Positions 48,162 through 58,840 of a stretch of DNA of 64,000 bases are shown piece after piece. The stretch comes from Leishmania martiniquensis (taxonomy: Eukaryota; Euglenozoa; Kinetoplastea; Trypanosomatida; Trypanosomatidae). The DNA lies in assembly GCF_017916325.1 (NCBI RefSeq), contig NC_090163.1, positions 814,501 to 878,500 of the forward strand, in the 5' to 3' direction. The translations under genes were made by a program, and so were the position numbers. The notes under the pieces were generated by a model, which was not told where the DNA came from, made no database searches, and saw nothing but the letters and a program-made list of their open reading frames with translations. Numbering within the stretch: position 1 is the stretch's first letter; each line of letters begins with the position of its first letter.

Positions 48162-50977
48162 AGAAAGATGCGGAGGCGAACTCTACCGAGCTGAGTATGC
48201 CGGCGGAGACGGAGCAGGAGCGGTATCGGCGGGCCAAGAGGCGCCTGGCCAAGGACGTGCGGCGCGGCGTTCTCAGCTACCTCCTCTTTGTCTTTGTGTT
48301 TCTCGGTATTCCGCTTCTCATCGTGGCGCACTACACGCCCTTCTTCGTGTTTCAAAATCTGCGCTGTCGTGTGCAAGAGTATGTCTGGCCAGACGGAACC
48401 GTGCGGTCCATGGAGGATGGCTACACGCGCTACTTCAACGAGCCGCCCCTATACCCTTCACACGAGTTCAACCGCACCATGATGTGGGGAACCTACGAGC
48501 CGAGCCGCATCTTTGCCGTCAAGAGCCGCTCTCTAAAGCCGGTGACTGTAGGCATTGCGTGGTATGACTCGGCCATGGAGCACCCCCTGCGCCACACGAT
48601 GCCGTACTTGCACAACAAGGTGAACGCCCGACGCACGACACAGAGGAAAGACAGCGATGCGGAGGTCATGCAGGTGACGTGGGTCATGAACGATGGACTG
48701 CACTACGCCAAGGAGGTGGTGGAGGACCGAGGAAACAAGGCTTCCCTTGAGCTGGAGCTGCTCAAGAGCCCGTTTGCGGACGCTTGGCATGTGCGCATCC
48801 ACGGCCGAGTCGAAGGCGACTCGCCGCTCATTATGGTCGTGTACATGTCGCATGCAGACACGCAGGAGAGTATTGAGCTGGGGGTGCCTGCCGAGCGCAA
48901 CGACGGCGATTGGAGCCCTGTGCTGAAGAGCCGCATGCAGCCTGTGGGGGAGGCAGAGCACACCGACTTCATGCTCCGCGTCCATGATGACCACAGCCCC
49001 TTCTATGAAACCGCCCCATGGCATGTTTATGGTCTTCACAGCGATGTCGAGGAGGCCTTCCAGCGTACGGCGGTGGACGCGGTCGGCGCCATGCCAGCGG
49101 AGCGCGCTGCGGCTGGTGGCAAGGGCATTGGTGGCGGTGCCCACGTTGGCGAGCTTCAGCAGCAGCGGCTGGATCTTCGGCGGCTGCCGGAGTCTGCATT
49201 CACGTACATCGAGGCGAAGGACCCAAAGTCGTTTCGGACACCGCCGCCGTGGGCGTCGCATAACATCATTGTTCTGCGCAAGGCGTACGACTCAAGTTTC
49301 CGCCTTGAGCTGTCTTTGAGCCCGGCCCGGCACTTTCAGGCCGATGCAACGCCAGGGGCGTCGGGGACGCACAGAACCGGCAATCTTGTCCCGCGCTACG
49401 AGGCGCTTAGCACATGTCAGTTGACCAACGCGCTTCGGTGGCGATCCAAGGCGATCGCTCTGCATTCCGCAAAGATCTTCCGCCCGTGGCTCACGGTGTT
49501 CAACGCCACCAAGGGCCTCTACGAGCGCATTGCCACTCTCACATTGGCGGAGTTGTTTGGCTCCCTGGCCTTCACCAGCGGTCACTACTTGCATGTCGAC
49601 GCCGACATGGACGACGCCTGGGATCAGCAAGGACGGACCACGGAGCTGTGGAGTGGCAAGCAACTGAAGGCGTCTCGGCGGCGAGTAAGCGCTATTGCTG
49701 CGATCGGCTCGCGCACCGACGAGGCGTTTGGCCAGCAATCGTTGACAGGGCTGCCGCTCTTGTTCCTCACACGGTGGAACAAGGAAGTTGTGAAGGATAT
49801 TCTCGCTTCTTGGCTGCTCGGTGCGCAGGACCCAGAGACGGGCTTCTTGCCTAATCGCGCCGTCTTCGGCGCCGAAACGCGCTCCTTTACCCCGCGGCCG
49901 CTGCGCTACGAGCATCCCACCTGGGCCTCTCCACCAACGCTGCTCTTGGGCCTACAGGAGTTGCTGAAGGAGATGGGCCGCAAGTCGGCGCGGCTCGCCA
50001 CAGCGAACCTTCGCAAGACACGCAACACCCCCGAATACTTTGAGAGGGAGAGGGCCGCCGACGAAGCGTTTCTGCGTGCCATTCTTCCCGCACTGAAGCG
50101 GTGGCGTACATGGTGGCACCACACGCAGTGTGGAGGCGCCACAGATGCGCTGGCCCGACGATGTCGCTCGCGCAAGCCTCTGGAGGAGTGGCCGCAGCGG
50201 CCGGTGGGGGACGAGTCGGAAAGCCTGCTGGTATACCGCTGGCGTGGACGGGATGGCCACTGGCTGTCCACGAGCGGCATGGAAGATTATCCGCGGCCCA
50301 TCTGCGCAGGCGAGCACCACCGTGAGGCGCACGTGGACGCCTTTTCATGGGCTGCGCTGCTGAGCACATTAATCAGTCGCATCGAGACCGAGTTCCTGCA
50401 TGAAGCCGAGAGCGTTCGTCTTGACTGGGAGGCTCACCTGAACGCGGTGCATTGGGACGACACAAAGATGCGTTACAGCGACCGTATTGGGTGCAGTAAC
50501 TGGACGCACACACCTTACTTTGGCTACGCAAACCTGTACCCTGTGATGCTTGGCCTGGTACGGCGAGACCTCTCCAGGGCGGCGCGCACCATCGCACTGG
50601 CTCAGCAGGATCTGTGGAGCGACTACGGGCTGATGTCCGTGTCGTTCGCATCAGTACGTCTCGCGCGCGAGTCGGCTCTGCCACATCATAATATGTGGAT
50701 GGGGTACGTGTGGCCCTCCACCAACCTGCTTTTTCTCTATGGTTTAAAGTCCCACTACTTGGAAGCGCTGGACAGCACTAGCGCCGCCGCTGGCGGCTTG
50801 ACAGGGGCGCAGCTGCGCGATTTCTACACTAGGCTGCGAGTAAGCGTCGCAGAGACGATCCGCGGCGGGTCACGCTGGTGGGAGTACTACAGTCCCCTGG
50901 ACGGGCGGGGTGAGGGCAGCAAGACGCACGCCGCGACGCGCAGTCTGCTGCTTGGCCTGCTGGACGACTTTGCGTAA
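48137..50977 (+). CDS. GCS1: GH63 mannosyl-oligosaccharide glucosidase (glucosidase I)
   Basis: 946 residues, ATG at 48137; slightly longer than animal or yeast enzymes (~830). Type II ER membrane plan: basic N-terminus, one membrane span (~45-64), then a lumenal catalytic part. The N-terminal GH63 beta domain is recognised by MWGTYEPSRIFAVKSRSLKP (compare FGTYRP..YFG...RSP), LRHT and VMNDGLHYAKEVVEDR. The alpha/alpha barrel shows ASPPTLLLGLQELL (compare ANPPTL), GEHHREAHVDAFSW and GCSNWTHTPYFGYANLYPVM. The enzyme removes the terminal alpha-1,2-glucose from Glc3Man9GlcNAc2. The segment usually reading GWI-x-RE before ANPPTL reads GFLPNR here (from memory), so activity should not be assumed. 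Several N-x-S/T sites are present. Confidence 0.9.
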   Translation: MRDRRPLLKKDAEANSTELSMPAETEQERYRRAKRRLAKDVRRGVLSYLLFVFVFLGIPLLIVAHYTPFFVFQNLRCRVQEYVWPDGTVRSMEDGYTRYFNEPPLYPSHEFNRTMMWGTYEPSRIFAVKSRSLKPVTVGIAWYDSAMEHPLRHTMPYLHNKVNARRTTQRKDSDAEVMQVTWVMNDGLHYAKEVVEDRGNKASLELELLKSPFADAWHVRIHGRVEGDSPLIMVVYMSHADTQESIELGVPAERNDGDWSPVLKSRMQPVGEAEHTDFMLRVHDDHSPFYETAPWHVYGLHSDVEEAFQRTAVDAVGAMPAERAAAGGKGIGGGAHVGELQQQRLDLRRLPESAFTYIEAKDPKSFRTPPPWASHNIIVLRKAYDSSFRLELSLSPARHFQADATPGASGTHRTGNLVPRYEALSTCQLTNALRWRSKAIALHSAKIFRPWLTVFNATKGLYERIATLTLAELFGSLAFTSGHYLHVDADMDDAWDQQGRTTELWSGKQLKASRRRVSAIAAIGSRTDEAFGQQSLTGLPLLFLTRWNKEVVKDILASWLLGAQDPETGFLPNRAVFGAETRSFTPRPLRYEHPTWASPPTLLLGLQELLKEMGRKSARLATANLRKTRNTPEYFERERAADEAFLRAILPALKRWRTWWHHTQCGGATDALARRCRSRKPLEEWPQRPVGDESESLLVYRWRGRDGHWLSTSGMEDYPRPICAGEHHREAHVDAFSWAALLSTLISRIETEFLHEAESVRLDWEAHLNAVHWDDTKMRYSDRIGCSNWTHTPYFGYANLYPVMLGLVRRDLSRAARTIALAQQDLWSDYGLMSVSFASVRLARESALPHHNMWMGYVWPSTNLLFLYGLKSHYLEALDSTSAAAGGLTGAQLRDFYTRLRVSVAETIRGGSRWWEYYSPLDGRGEGSKTHAATRSLLLGLLDDFA

Positions 50978-52141
50978 AGATGCGAAGAGGGGCGAATAGC
51001 GGGAGTGAGCGAAAGAGGGGACGGGACCGAGCTGGACTGTGGTGGGAGCAGCGGAGGAGAAAGACCGAACATTGGTGCCGGGTACGTGGAAAGGCCCTCT
51101 CGTTCTCTGTTCCCCACGCGTGCTCTTTTCACACGCCTGTTACCTGACGGTGACGTCGGTGCTGGCTTTGCCTTTTCGGCGTTCTTGTCACCGGGCTCCG
51201 CTTTTCCGTCTTGGGCGAGCGAGCTGGCCGACAGAGACAGTAATCGCTCTCTGCCTTGTCTTGCCTAACTTCCCGCTTTACGCACACCGTCTACATCTTC
51301 TACACCGCCCCCCCTCCTCCTCTCCTTCCCTCCCTCTCTCCCTCCCTCGCCTTTGCTGGGTCGCGCGGAGGCCGTGAGAGAGGAGGGAGGAGCGGGCTAA
51401 GACGGCCCTATTACTAGCAAACGGGGAATGAGTGCAGAGAGTGTGTCTCCTTCGACGGCCTTTGCTGCTGAAGAGCCGGTAACGTATTTTTCGTGTAACA
51501 ATCTGTAACGTGCTTGAAAGAGAGCGAGAGCGGGACTGCTTCAGCTCTTTCTCGTCGCCGTCTCGCCCCGCGGCAGCGCTTGCCCACGAATCTGAACGGT
51601 CAAGGGAAACTTGTACAGTAACATATTGTGGCTCATCGTTACCAGCACGCAACCAGTACACATCCTCACCACACAAATGTGTACGTGAGAAATTATCGGG
51701 TGCCACAATGTCCCCTTTCTGCACTTTGACCCGCGTACCATTGCTTTCTGATGCCCTCCCTCCATTCTGGTGTGATGGCGGGACTTTTAAGGGTCCAGCA
51801 GGAGAGATCAGGCAAAGGGCAGGGATAGGGTGCGCGTTAGAGTCGACAGCAAGGCACTCTTCTGGTTGCCGCTGTTGTCTTTGCTTTTCTTCTGTGTTGC
51901 CCACGGCTTGTAGCTTATCTATTCCACTAACGCTGGGCCATCTCTTCTTCTATGCATGCGCTATGGAGTCTCCACTGCGTCACATGCCTCTTTCTTACCC
52001 CTTGCCCTCCTCCTCGCTCACATGCATACACGCACGCCTATGCACTGCATCTATGCGCATCCCCACACACTGGCGTCATCAAATTTAAACACGCAACAAA
52101 GAGGTTTCCGCTCTCCTTGTTCCTTCGCTTTCCTTCAAAAC
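50978..52141. other. 1.16-kb intergenic stretch before the S29 gene
   Basis: Pyrimidine-rich segments at about 51300-51350 and 51985-52020; an AG near 52099-52100 and another pyrimidine tract directly before the ATG (52105-52137) are compatible with splice acceptors for S29. No additional gene recognised. Confidence 0.55.
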
Positions 52142-52315
52142 ATGGGCCATCTCGACCAGTGGCGCTCCCGTCAGAAGATCGGGATGGGCAAGGGCTCGCG
52201 GTGCTGCGTCATCTGCTCCAACCAGAAGGCTCTGATCCGAAAGTATGAGCTGAACGTGTGCCGCCAGTGCTTCCGTGAGAACGCTGAGCACATCGGCTTC
52301 ACGAAGCTGCGCTGA
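52142..52315 (+). CDS. RPS29: 40S ribosomal protein S29 (uS14)
   Basis: 57 residues from the ATG at 52142, exactly the family length. Small-subunit protein of the head region. Zinc-binding cysteine pairs are intact: CVIC (24 and 27 are part of CCVICSNQ) and CRQC ([16 protein letters not shown]). The start [20 protein letters not shown] and the end HIGFTKLR are typical eukaryotic S29. It lies in the rightward unit with unusually long flanks on both sides for so short a gene. Confidence 0.98.
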   Translation: MGHLDQWRSRQKIGMGKGSRCCVICSNQKALIRKYELNVCRQCFRENAEHIGFTKLR

Positions 52316-54392
52316 GCGCCTGAATGGGGGGGAGGGGGGAAGGAACCGCGTCTTGGACGAAGATGACATGTAGAGTCTGTGTGCGACTGATGCCGGCATG
52401 GTGGGGGGAGGGGAAGAGAGTGAACAGGTTAGGTTCTGTGAACTGTAAAGCCGTCATGCGCGCGGGTGCACGCACAAGCGTGGTCCTGTGCCATTCTCCT
52501 TTCCTTGGCCTTCCCGCTACAACGGAACGCCGCCTCATCGTCCTGCTTACACGGCATCATGGACCCGAGTAATAGGCGGGCAGAAAGCCTCCTCGACTTC
52601 ATTTTTTCTTTGCCTGCCAGTGCCTTCTGTCTCTTCCGGTGAGCGTGTGTGCGTAGGCGTGCGCTCTCGGTGGTGGGCGAGAACGGGCGTCGAGCGGATG
52701 AGCCGGCGCGTTGTCGCGCTTGTTAGAGAAGGTGCGCGGGCGGGGAAAGGGGGCCTCCCTTTCTCCTTCTCCCCTTTGCTCTCGGCGTTCTCCCTCTCTC
52801 TTTCCCTGAGTGCCTGCTCTCTGCCTTCCGTCGGCTCGTCTAAATGAACCCACCGGATGACTTCCTGCGCCCCGTGCAGCGGCGCTTCACAAGGCAACGG
52901 CATGGACAGTATTTTCGCTCGACAAAGGAAAACGACGCACGTGACAAGTGGGGTTGGCGTAACAAAAAAGAAGCGTGCTGCGCACGAATAGAAGTGCGAG
53001 GGACGAGGAGCACACTGGCATTGCTGCGATCGGCAACGGCGCAGCTTGGTGTGCGCTACCTCTGGCTGTTGTTGCGCTACACAGATCAACAGACACTCGC
53101 ATATCGCCCATGGTCATGCTTTCTCTTCGACGGCCACTCTCCTCGTCGCTCTGCGCGGACAGGACGAGGAAAGAGGGTGGACAGGGGTGGAAGTGAAATC
53201 ACGGGCGTGCAGCGGTGCTTGAGGTGGTAGGCCCGGCCGCCTTTGACGGTGTTGCATGCTTTTCCGAGTTGCGGTAGGCAGCGTCCCCACGCACGGTTGC
53301 CCACTACGGCTGCCCTCTGACCAAACCACTCTCTTATCTCCTTCCACGTTTCTCTTGCTCTCCCTATCTTGACTTCTCGCACCCCCTCCTTTGCCCACGA
53401 GCATGTGCGCTTACTAACATTGTCATGCATTGCCGCGCCTGCTCACGTGCAGCTGCAGCCGTGCATCTTCGACACACCCCTTCCCTTTTCACACCACCAA
53501 CAAAAAGAGAGACCGCACTCAAAGAGGTAAGGCGATTGGGCAGAATTCCCCTAAAACCTCTCGAGAAAAAACGCCCCAATATTTCCCTACCCAAACAAAC
53601 TGTATTTGTGTACGTGCCCCCTTTCTCCGCCCCACCGCACCCTCTCTCCATCAACCGCCAGCGTACGCAGCAGCGCACCCGCCGAAGCAACGAGGCCGTC
53701 TGAACGCACACGCACTCTCTTATTTGCCATTATTTTTTTCTTCCTGTCTGAACGTTTATGGCGGAAGAAACGCTCACGGAACTCTTTTCCTGTTCGTGTT
53801 TGTTTATCGAGCGCACCCAGCGATTCACACAGTGACACACAAGCGCGCGAACGTATAAACAGACTGACACCCACAGTGCGCACGCGTCTGACGCGCGTAG
53901 GCTCTCCAGTTGAACAGCAACAGAAGAACGAAAGAGTCCCGAGCAACGGTTGCACCGCTGACTAGTCACGTGCGTGTGTGCGTGTGTCTATGTGCCTGCG
54001 CACACTACCGACAGACGTCACACAAGCGCATTGCCCCCCCTCCCCTCCCTTTTTCCCTTCCTTCTCCCTTCCGCCCTTTTCGTGTGTTTATCCCGCCAAC
54101 ATAGCAACAAAACAAACAGGCAAACAAACAAACAAAGAAAACGAGTTTGTTCAGCACCGTTACCTTCTCTTTCTCTGATATATATTTCTGTGTTGGTCTC
54201 CGCCCCCCTTTTTTTTGTTTTTCTGTGGTGCCCCTTTCCACTTTCACTTTCTAATCGCCAACACTCCGGCCGTACCCCCCCTCTGCTGTTCCTCTGTATC
54301 GACGTTAAGAGTTCTCGACGTACACGCACACACAGATATATTTATATTTATTGAAATCCACCAATACACTTTTTCTTGCTGTTTCTTTCGCC
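52316..54392. other. 2.1-kb intergenic stretch, no gene recognised
   Basis: Contains a CAAA-type run (about 54103-54138), pyrimidine tracts (about 54030-54082) and a T-rich segment (54205-54225). Several 60-180-residue frames on both strands have no family match. Confidence 0.55.
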
Positions 54393-55931
54393 ATGAACTC
54401 CACACCACCCGCTGTGGCGGAGCAGCACGCCGACCCCGCGCCTGCCTTTAGTGATGCCTTCCCAAAGAGCACCTCCACACCTGATGCGAGTACCAGGAAC
54501 AGCTTATACACGAACGGTACTGGCAACGGTAAGCTGCTATCCGGATCGACGCCCTCCAAGAAACGACTTTTGCGGAAGGACAACAGGGCTGCGGTTGCTC
54601 TCGAGGCGGCCAAAAAGAGCAAAGAGGAAAACAAAAGGCTCGCTGACACGATAGCCAAGGCGCGCGAAGCAGAGGCTAAGGCGGCAAGGGAGAAAGCGAG
54701 CCGGGTGCGACAGGCCGAGGCCGAGAGCCGCAAGAAGCGAGACCAAAGAGATGCCCGTGCTTCGAAGGACTTGAAGGAGGAGCAGAGACAGAAAGAGGAG
54801 AGGAAGCGGCAGGTTGAGAGGGAGCGGGAGGAGGAGAAGCAGCGTGCCAAGATGGTGCGCAAGCAGCGCGAGGAGGCCCAGAAGAAGCGCGAGGAGATCC
54901 AGAAGCAGCGCGAGGAGGAGATCAAGCGCCGAAAGGCCACGGCCGAGGTCGAGAAGCAGCGACTGAAGGAGCTGCAGGAGGAGCGGGAGAGGGAGCAGGA
55001 GGAGGCTCGGAAGCGCCGCATCGCGGAGGAGAAGGAGACGCAGAAGAGGTTGGAGAAAAAGGCTGAGGAGGCTGAGGACGAGTTTGCTGCGGCGCGTCGT
55101 CAGAGGAAGGGGGAGATAGAGGAGCTGCACCGTCAGCGCGAGGAGGAGGAGAAGCAGCGTGCCGAGATGGTGCGCAAGCAGCGCGAGGAGACCCAGAAGA
55201 AGCGCGAGGAGATCCAGAAGCAGCGCGAGGAGGAGATCAAGCGCCGAAAGGCCACGGCCGAGGTCGAGAAGCAGCGACTGAAGGAGCTGCAGGAGGAGCG
55301 GGAGAGGGAGCAGGAGGAGGCTCGGAAGCGCCGCATCGCGGAGGAGAAGGAGACGCAGAAGAGGTTGGAGAAAAAGGCTGAGGAGGCTGAGGACGAGTTT
55401 GCTGCGGCGCGTCGTCAGAGGAAGGGGGAGATAGAGGAGCTGCACCGTCAGCGCGAGGAGGAGGAGAAGCAGCGTGCCGAGATGGTGCGCAAGCAGCGCG
55501 AGGAGGCCCAGCGAAAGAAGGAGAAGCTGAGGCAGAGGGAAAGCGAGAAGGCGAAGGAGATCAAGCGCCAGCTGCAGGAAGAGCAGGCGAGGCTGCAGGA
55601 GGAGCGGGAGAGGGAGCAGGAGGCGCGGCGCAAGCTGATCGAGGCGCGTCGCGCGAAGGGCAAGACGGATAGGAGGGAGCAGATTGCCAAGGCGAAGAAG
55701 AGGGCTGCTGCGGCGGAGCGAGAGCGTCTGGAGGAAGAGTACCGGAAGCGAAAGGAAGAGGAGGAGAGGGAGCTCGAGGCGAAGCGCAAGAGGGTGATGG
55801 AGCAGTTAGAGAAGAACTACGACATCGTCAACGAAGAAGAATACGAGCGGGAGCGCCAGGATCGGGAGAAGATGAGGCAGGAAAAGGACCAGGGCCCGGC
55901 AACTCCCGAAGCCCTGGGGGCGAGCAGGTGA
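54393..55931 (+). CDS. Highly charged coiled-coil protein with 105-residue tandem repeats
   Basis: 512 residues from the ATG at 54393 (MNSTPPAVAEQHADP). After an ~70-residue Ser/Pro-containing head the protein is almost wholly Glu/Arg/Lys/Gln helix (for example EEKQRAEMVRKQREE, EIKRRKATAEVEKQRL). Residues ~147-251 and ~252-356 are near-identical 105-residue units, with the first ~16 residues of a third unit after them. Sequence of this type forms long coiled coils or single alpha helices and is frequent in cytoskeleton- and flagellum-associated proteins of trypanosomatids. No enzyme domain. Resemblance to MAP7 or trichohyalin is compositional only. Repeat number may be miscounted by short-read assembly. 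Confidence 0.8.
   Translation: MNSTPPAVAEQHADPAPAFSDAFPKSTSTPDASTRNSLYTNGTGNGKLLSGSTPSKKRLLRKDNRAAVALEAAKKSKEENKRLADTIAKAREAEAKAAREKASRVRQAEAESRKKRDQRDARASKDLKEEQRQKEERKRQVEREREEEKQRAKMVRKQREEAQKKREEIQKQREEEIKRRKATAEVEKQRLKELQEEREREQEEARKRRIAEEKETQKRLEKKAEEAEDEFAAARRQRKGEIEELHRQREEEEKQRAEMVRKQREETQKKREEIQKQREEEIKRRKATAEVEKQRLKELQEEREREQEEARKRRIAEEKETQKRLEKKAEEAEDEFAAARRQRKGEIEELHRQREEEEKQRAEMVRKQREEAQRKKEKLRQRESEKAKEIKRQLQEEQARLQEEREREQEARRKLIEARRAKGKTDRREQIAKAKKRAAAAERERLEEEYRKRKEEEERELEAKRKRVMEQLEKNYDIVNEEEYERERQDREKMRQEKDQGPATPEALGASR
54831..55510 (+). repeat. 315-bp in-frame tandem repeat, two units plus a partial
   Basis: Units 54831-55145 and 55146-55460, then about 50 bases of a third (55461-55510). 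Phase markers: the ATG in GAGATGGTGCGCAAGC recurs at 54852, 55167 and 55482, exactly 315 apart. Units differ by only a few bases (for example GCCAAG versus GCCGAG, GAGGCC versus GAGACC). Confidence 0.95.
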
Positions 55932-58625
55932 CGATGTGGAAAGAACGAAGCTTCGTCGTGTGCGCATGCTCGCCGATGGTGATGATGGTAGTGCTATGTG
56001 CGTGAAGGTGGGGAGCAGAAAAGGGTGGTGGTGGCGGCCTGTTCCTCTCCATGCGTGCTGGTGACTTCTGCCCGCATTACCGGCTACCTTTTCTACGTTG
56101 TGTGTTTCTCGCAAACATACACATTCTGCTCTCCCGTTTTTTTTCTCGCGCCCTCTCCCTTTCTCCTTCCGTTGGCTTCATCAAGACCACCTATGCACCT
56201 CTGTGCGCGCACTTGTCGCCTGCACTGCACCCCTGCTCTCCCCCCTTCCTCTGGGCCTTACAGACATTCCTGCAGGCTCTGTAGTGGTCTCTGGTGATGT
56301 GCCTCGACCCTTTCACTCTGCCTTTTGCCTCCCCCCTTTCTCGCCTCTTCCGCTCTTCTCGTATTCCCCCCTTTTTCCCGTCGAGGGCGCCGACGCGCTC
56401 GTGCGTGCCCCCCCGCCTCCGCGCCTTGGGTATGGCGCAATGCTCCTTTGTTTACCCTTTTCAGGGGGCGGCATCCGCTCTGCGTCGGCTTCCTTCTACG
56501 CTAACCTTCCCCTTGTTCCCTGCCCCCCCTTTCCATTTCCTCTTTTTCTTGTGTATCACTGCAAACGCAATTTCAGTTCATTTGGTAATCTTCCTTCCGT
56601 TTCTTGTACGCTGACGGTCTTCTGCGCTATTCTCATGGGCGCGTGCGTTTTGGCGGTCTCTGTCTGTGGCATGAGTAAGCTCTCACGTTCGTCGTCGGCC
56701 ATTTAGCCGGCCGGGAGGTGCTTTGCGACGGACGGAGAGTAAGGCGTTTTCGCAGTGCAGCGATGTGCTTTCTCATCTTTGTTGAGTGATGTCCTTGGCG
56801 TGGTATCGTACCGCTCTCTCCATCTTTGTACTTATGTACGCGCATGGTGAGGCGAATCCCGAGCATGTGTGTGTGTGTACTGCCGCTCTCCTGATGTGTG
56901 TCTCTCTCTACATGTATTCCTTGGGCCTCATTGTCCCCTTCACTACTTCCCTCTGTGTCGGTGTCCAATACGAGGCCTCTCGCTCTCTCTCTCTTTCTCC
57001 TCTTCTGTCGTGTCTTGCCTTCGCACGCGGCGTTTATTTCTTTCGCGAGTCGGTTGTTGCGGTCATGACTTCTCCACTCTGTCCCCCTCGTACGCCCGCT
57101 GTATACCAATCATGTCCCTATCTGTGACTCTCTCAGTCACACGACACATCCTGCTCCTCTCTCAACTCACAGCGCATAGATACCCCCCTCCCCCAACCCA
57201 TGTGGGCTTGTTATGGAGGTGCGCGCTCTTTCGTTTCTGCCTTCTATGTCTCCCCCCACCTCCCACCCACATTCCCTCTCACTGGCACGCAAGCCCGCGT
57301 GCATGTGCCAAAGCTACGTGGAGAAACGAAGAAAAGAAGTGGAGAGGAGATTGGAGGAGTGGGGGGATGTGAAGTGCTTAGGGGGAGACCGTTGGAGGTG
57401 AAAGGATCTTGCACGCGTATTGCGCTTGCGCGTAGGTGCATGTGTGTGTATGCGTCTCTCTCTCGTTCTCTCCTTCTTCCCCTTCCCGAAGAGGAGGAGG
57501 ACAGCGCGGACGCTGTTTCGGTTCTCTTCCCTTCATTTCATACACGTCTCCCTTTTCGCTCCTGTTCAGCTCTCTCTCTCTCCCCATTTTTAAAGTCGAA
57601 TCATCCCGCGGAGAGAAAGGAGACTCGCGTGTTGGTGCATGCGTACCCGCCCTGCCCCATTCAGAGAGAGAGAGGAAGAAAGTGTGTGCATGTGTGCGAG
57701 TGAGGGAGTGAGAGACGAGGGAGGGATTCACCCGGCCCCCAGCTGTGCTTCTATTTTTCTACGTTTGCTCAGCTCCGTTTCTCACACCCGTTTACCGTTT
57801 CTCCTCCTTCAGTCCACCATGCCCCCTCCCCTCCCCCCTCCGGGATGACCGCTCGTCATGATCTTTACCTTTGACTTGGCCGTATCTTCCTCTTGAAAGC
57901 GCGAAACACCTCCGTTCCCTTATTCATCCATCAAGCAAAGCAAGTGGAGCACGAATGGGCCAAGGAACGGGGCGTGGGCAAAGTAGACGCACAGCACCAC
58001 CTCGGGGTTAGAGGCGAAGTAGCCCTCGGCCAGTGCAGCAGCTCTGTGCCTGCACACGCACAACAGCACCGGCAGAAGCGCTTTGTCTCGCCGCGTGCCG
58101 CTCTTTTTTTCTCTCCACTCTCCTTTCTTGGAGGATGCGAGGAGGGCGAGAGCGAATTGTGTGCGTAGGCCGTACATTTTCAGGACGCTGTAGTCCGTTT
58201 CCTCTTTCGGCTCTCAGCGTCGCTGTGCGTTGGTGCAGACGTGAAAAGGGTAGCGAGGGGCAAAAAAGAGGTTGGACGACGATGACCAAGGCGAAGATGC
58301 CGATGCACGTCAAGTCTTTTCCCTTCGCCTCCTCTACCGCACCCCATTCCCACTTGTCGCGTCCTGCTTCTCTCCCTCCTGTGCTGTTTTTTTGCCTTTT
58401 TGCTCGTCTCACTTTTTGTTGGTCGAAGCACACACATACGCAGAGGCGAGCACGAGCGGGCAAGAGAGGCTCAGCCTCCTCCTCACACCGCCCTCATCTT
58501 CCTGACGTCTCTCGGCCACCGCCCTCCTTATCCCCACCCGCCGTCACCCAGGCTCGCTGCTCCCACAGAACCTCAGTGCAGGCAAAGGTACTCGCTTTTG
58601 CCAAAAAGTAACGCCCCCTCCCACC

Positions 58626-58661
<36 letters not shown>

Positions 58662-58840
58662 TACCCACTTGTGGACTCAGGAAGGCGGAGGTGGAAGCTC
58701 CGCGGGTTTGTGTGACAGACAGGCGGCGCCTTTGCGAACGAGCGGGGGACAGAGGAGCAGACATCTCTTGTCCGATCAGTCTGCTGGTGTGTTTCAGGTG
58801 CAGAGGCTTTGAATGCCAGCGTCATTCAGAAGGCATCACC
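55932..58840. other. 2.9-kb intergenic stretch, no gene recognised
   Basis: Strongly pyrimidine-rich on the plus strand for most of its length (about 56100-57600), with a CA microsatellite at about 58638-58661. AG at 58796-58797 after GTTTC is a possible splice acceptor for the next gene. Frames seen here are low-complexity Ser/Pro/Leu products of CT-rich DNA. Confidence 0.55.
58638..58661. repeat. CA dinucleotide microsatellite
   Basis: CA run of about 12 units, extended to the left by interrupted CATA units from about 58622. Confidence 0.9.

Noticed and set aside
54537..55445. 302-residue Leu-rich minus-strand frame
   Set aside because: Antisense shadow of the Glu/Lys/Arg-rich coiled-coil gene; poly-Leu content is a direct product of reverse GAG/AAG codons.
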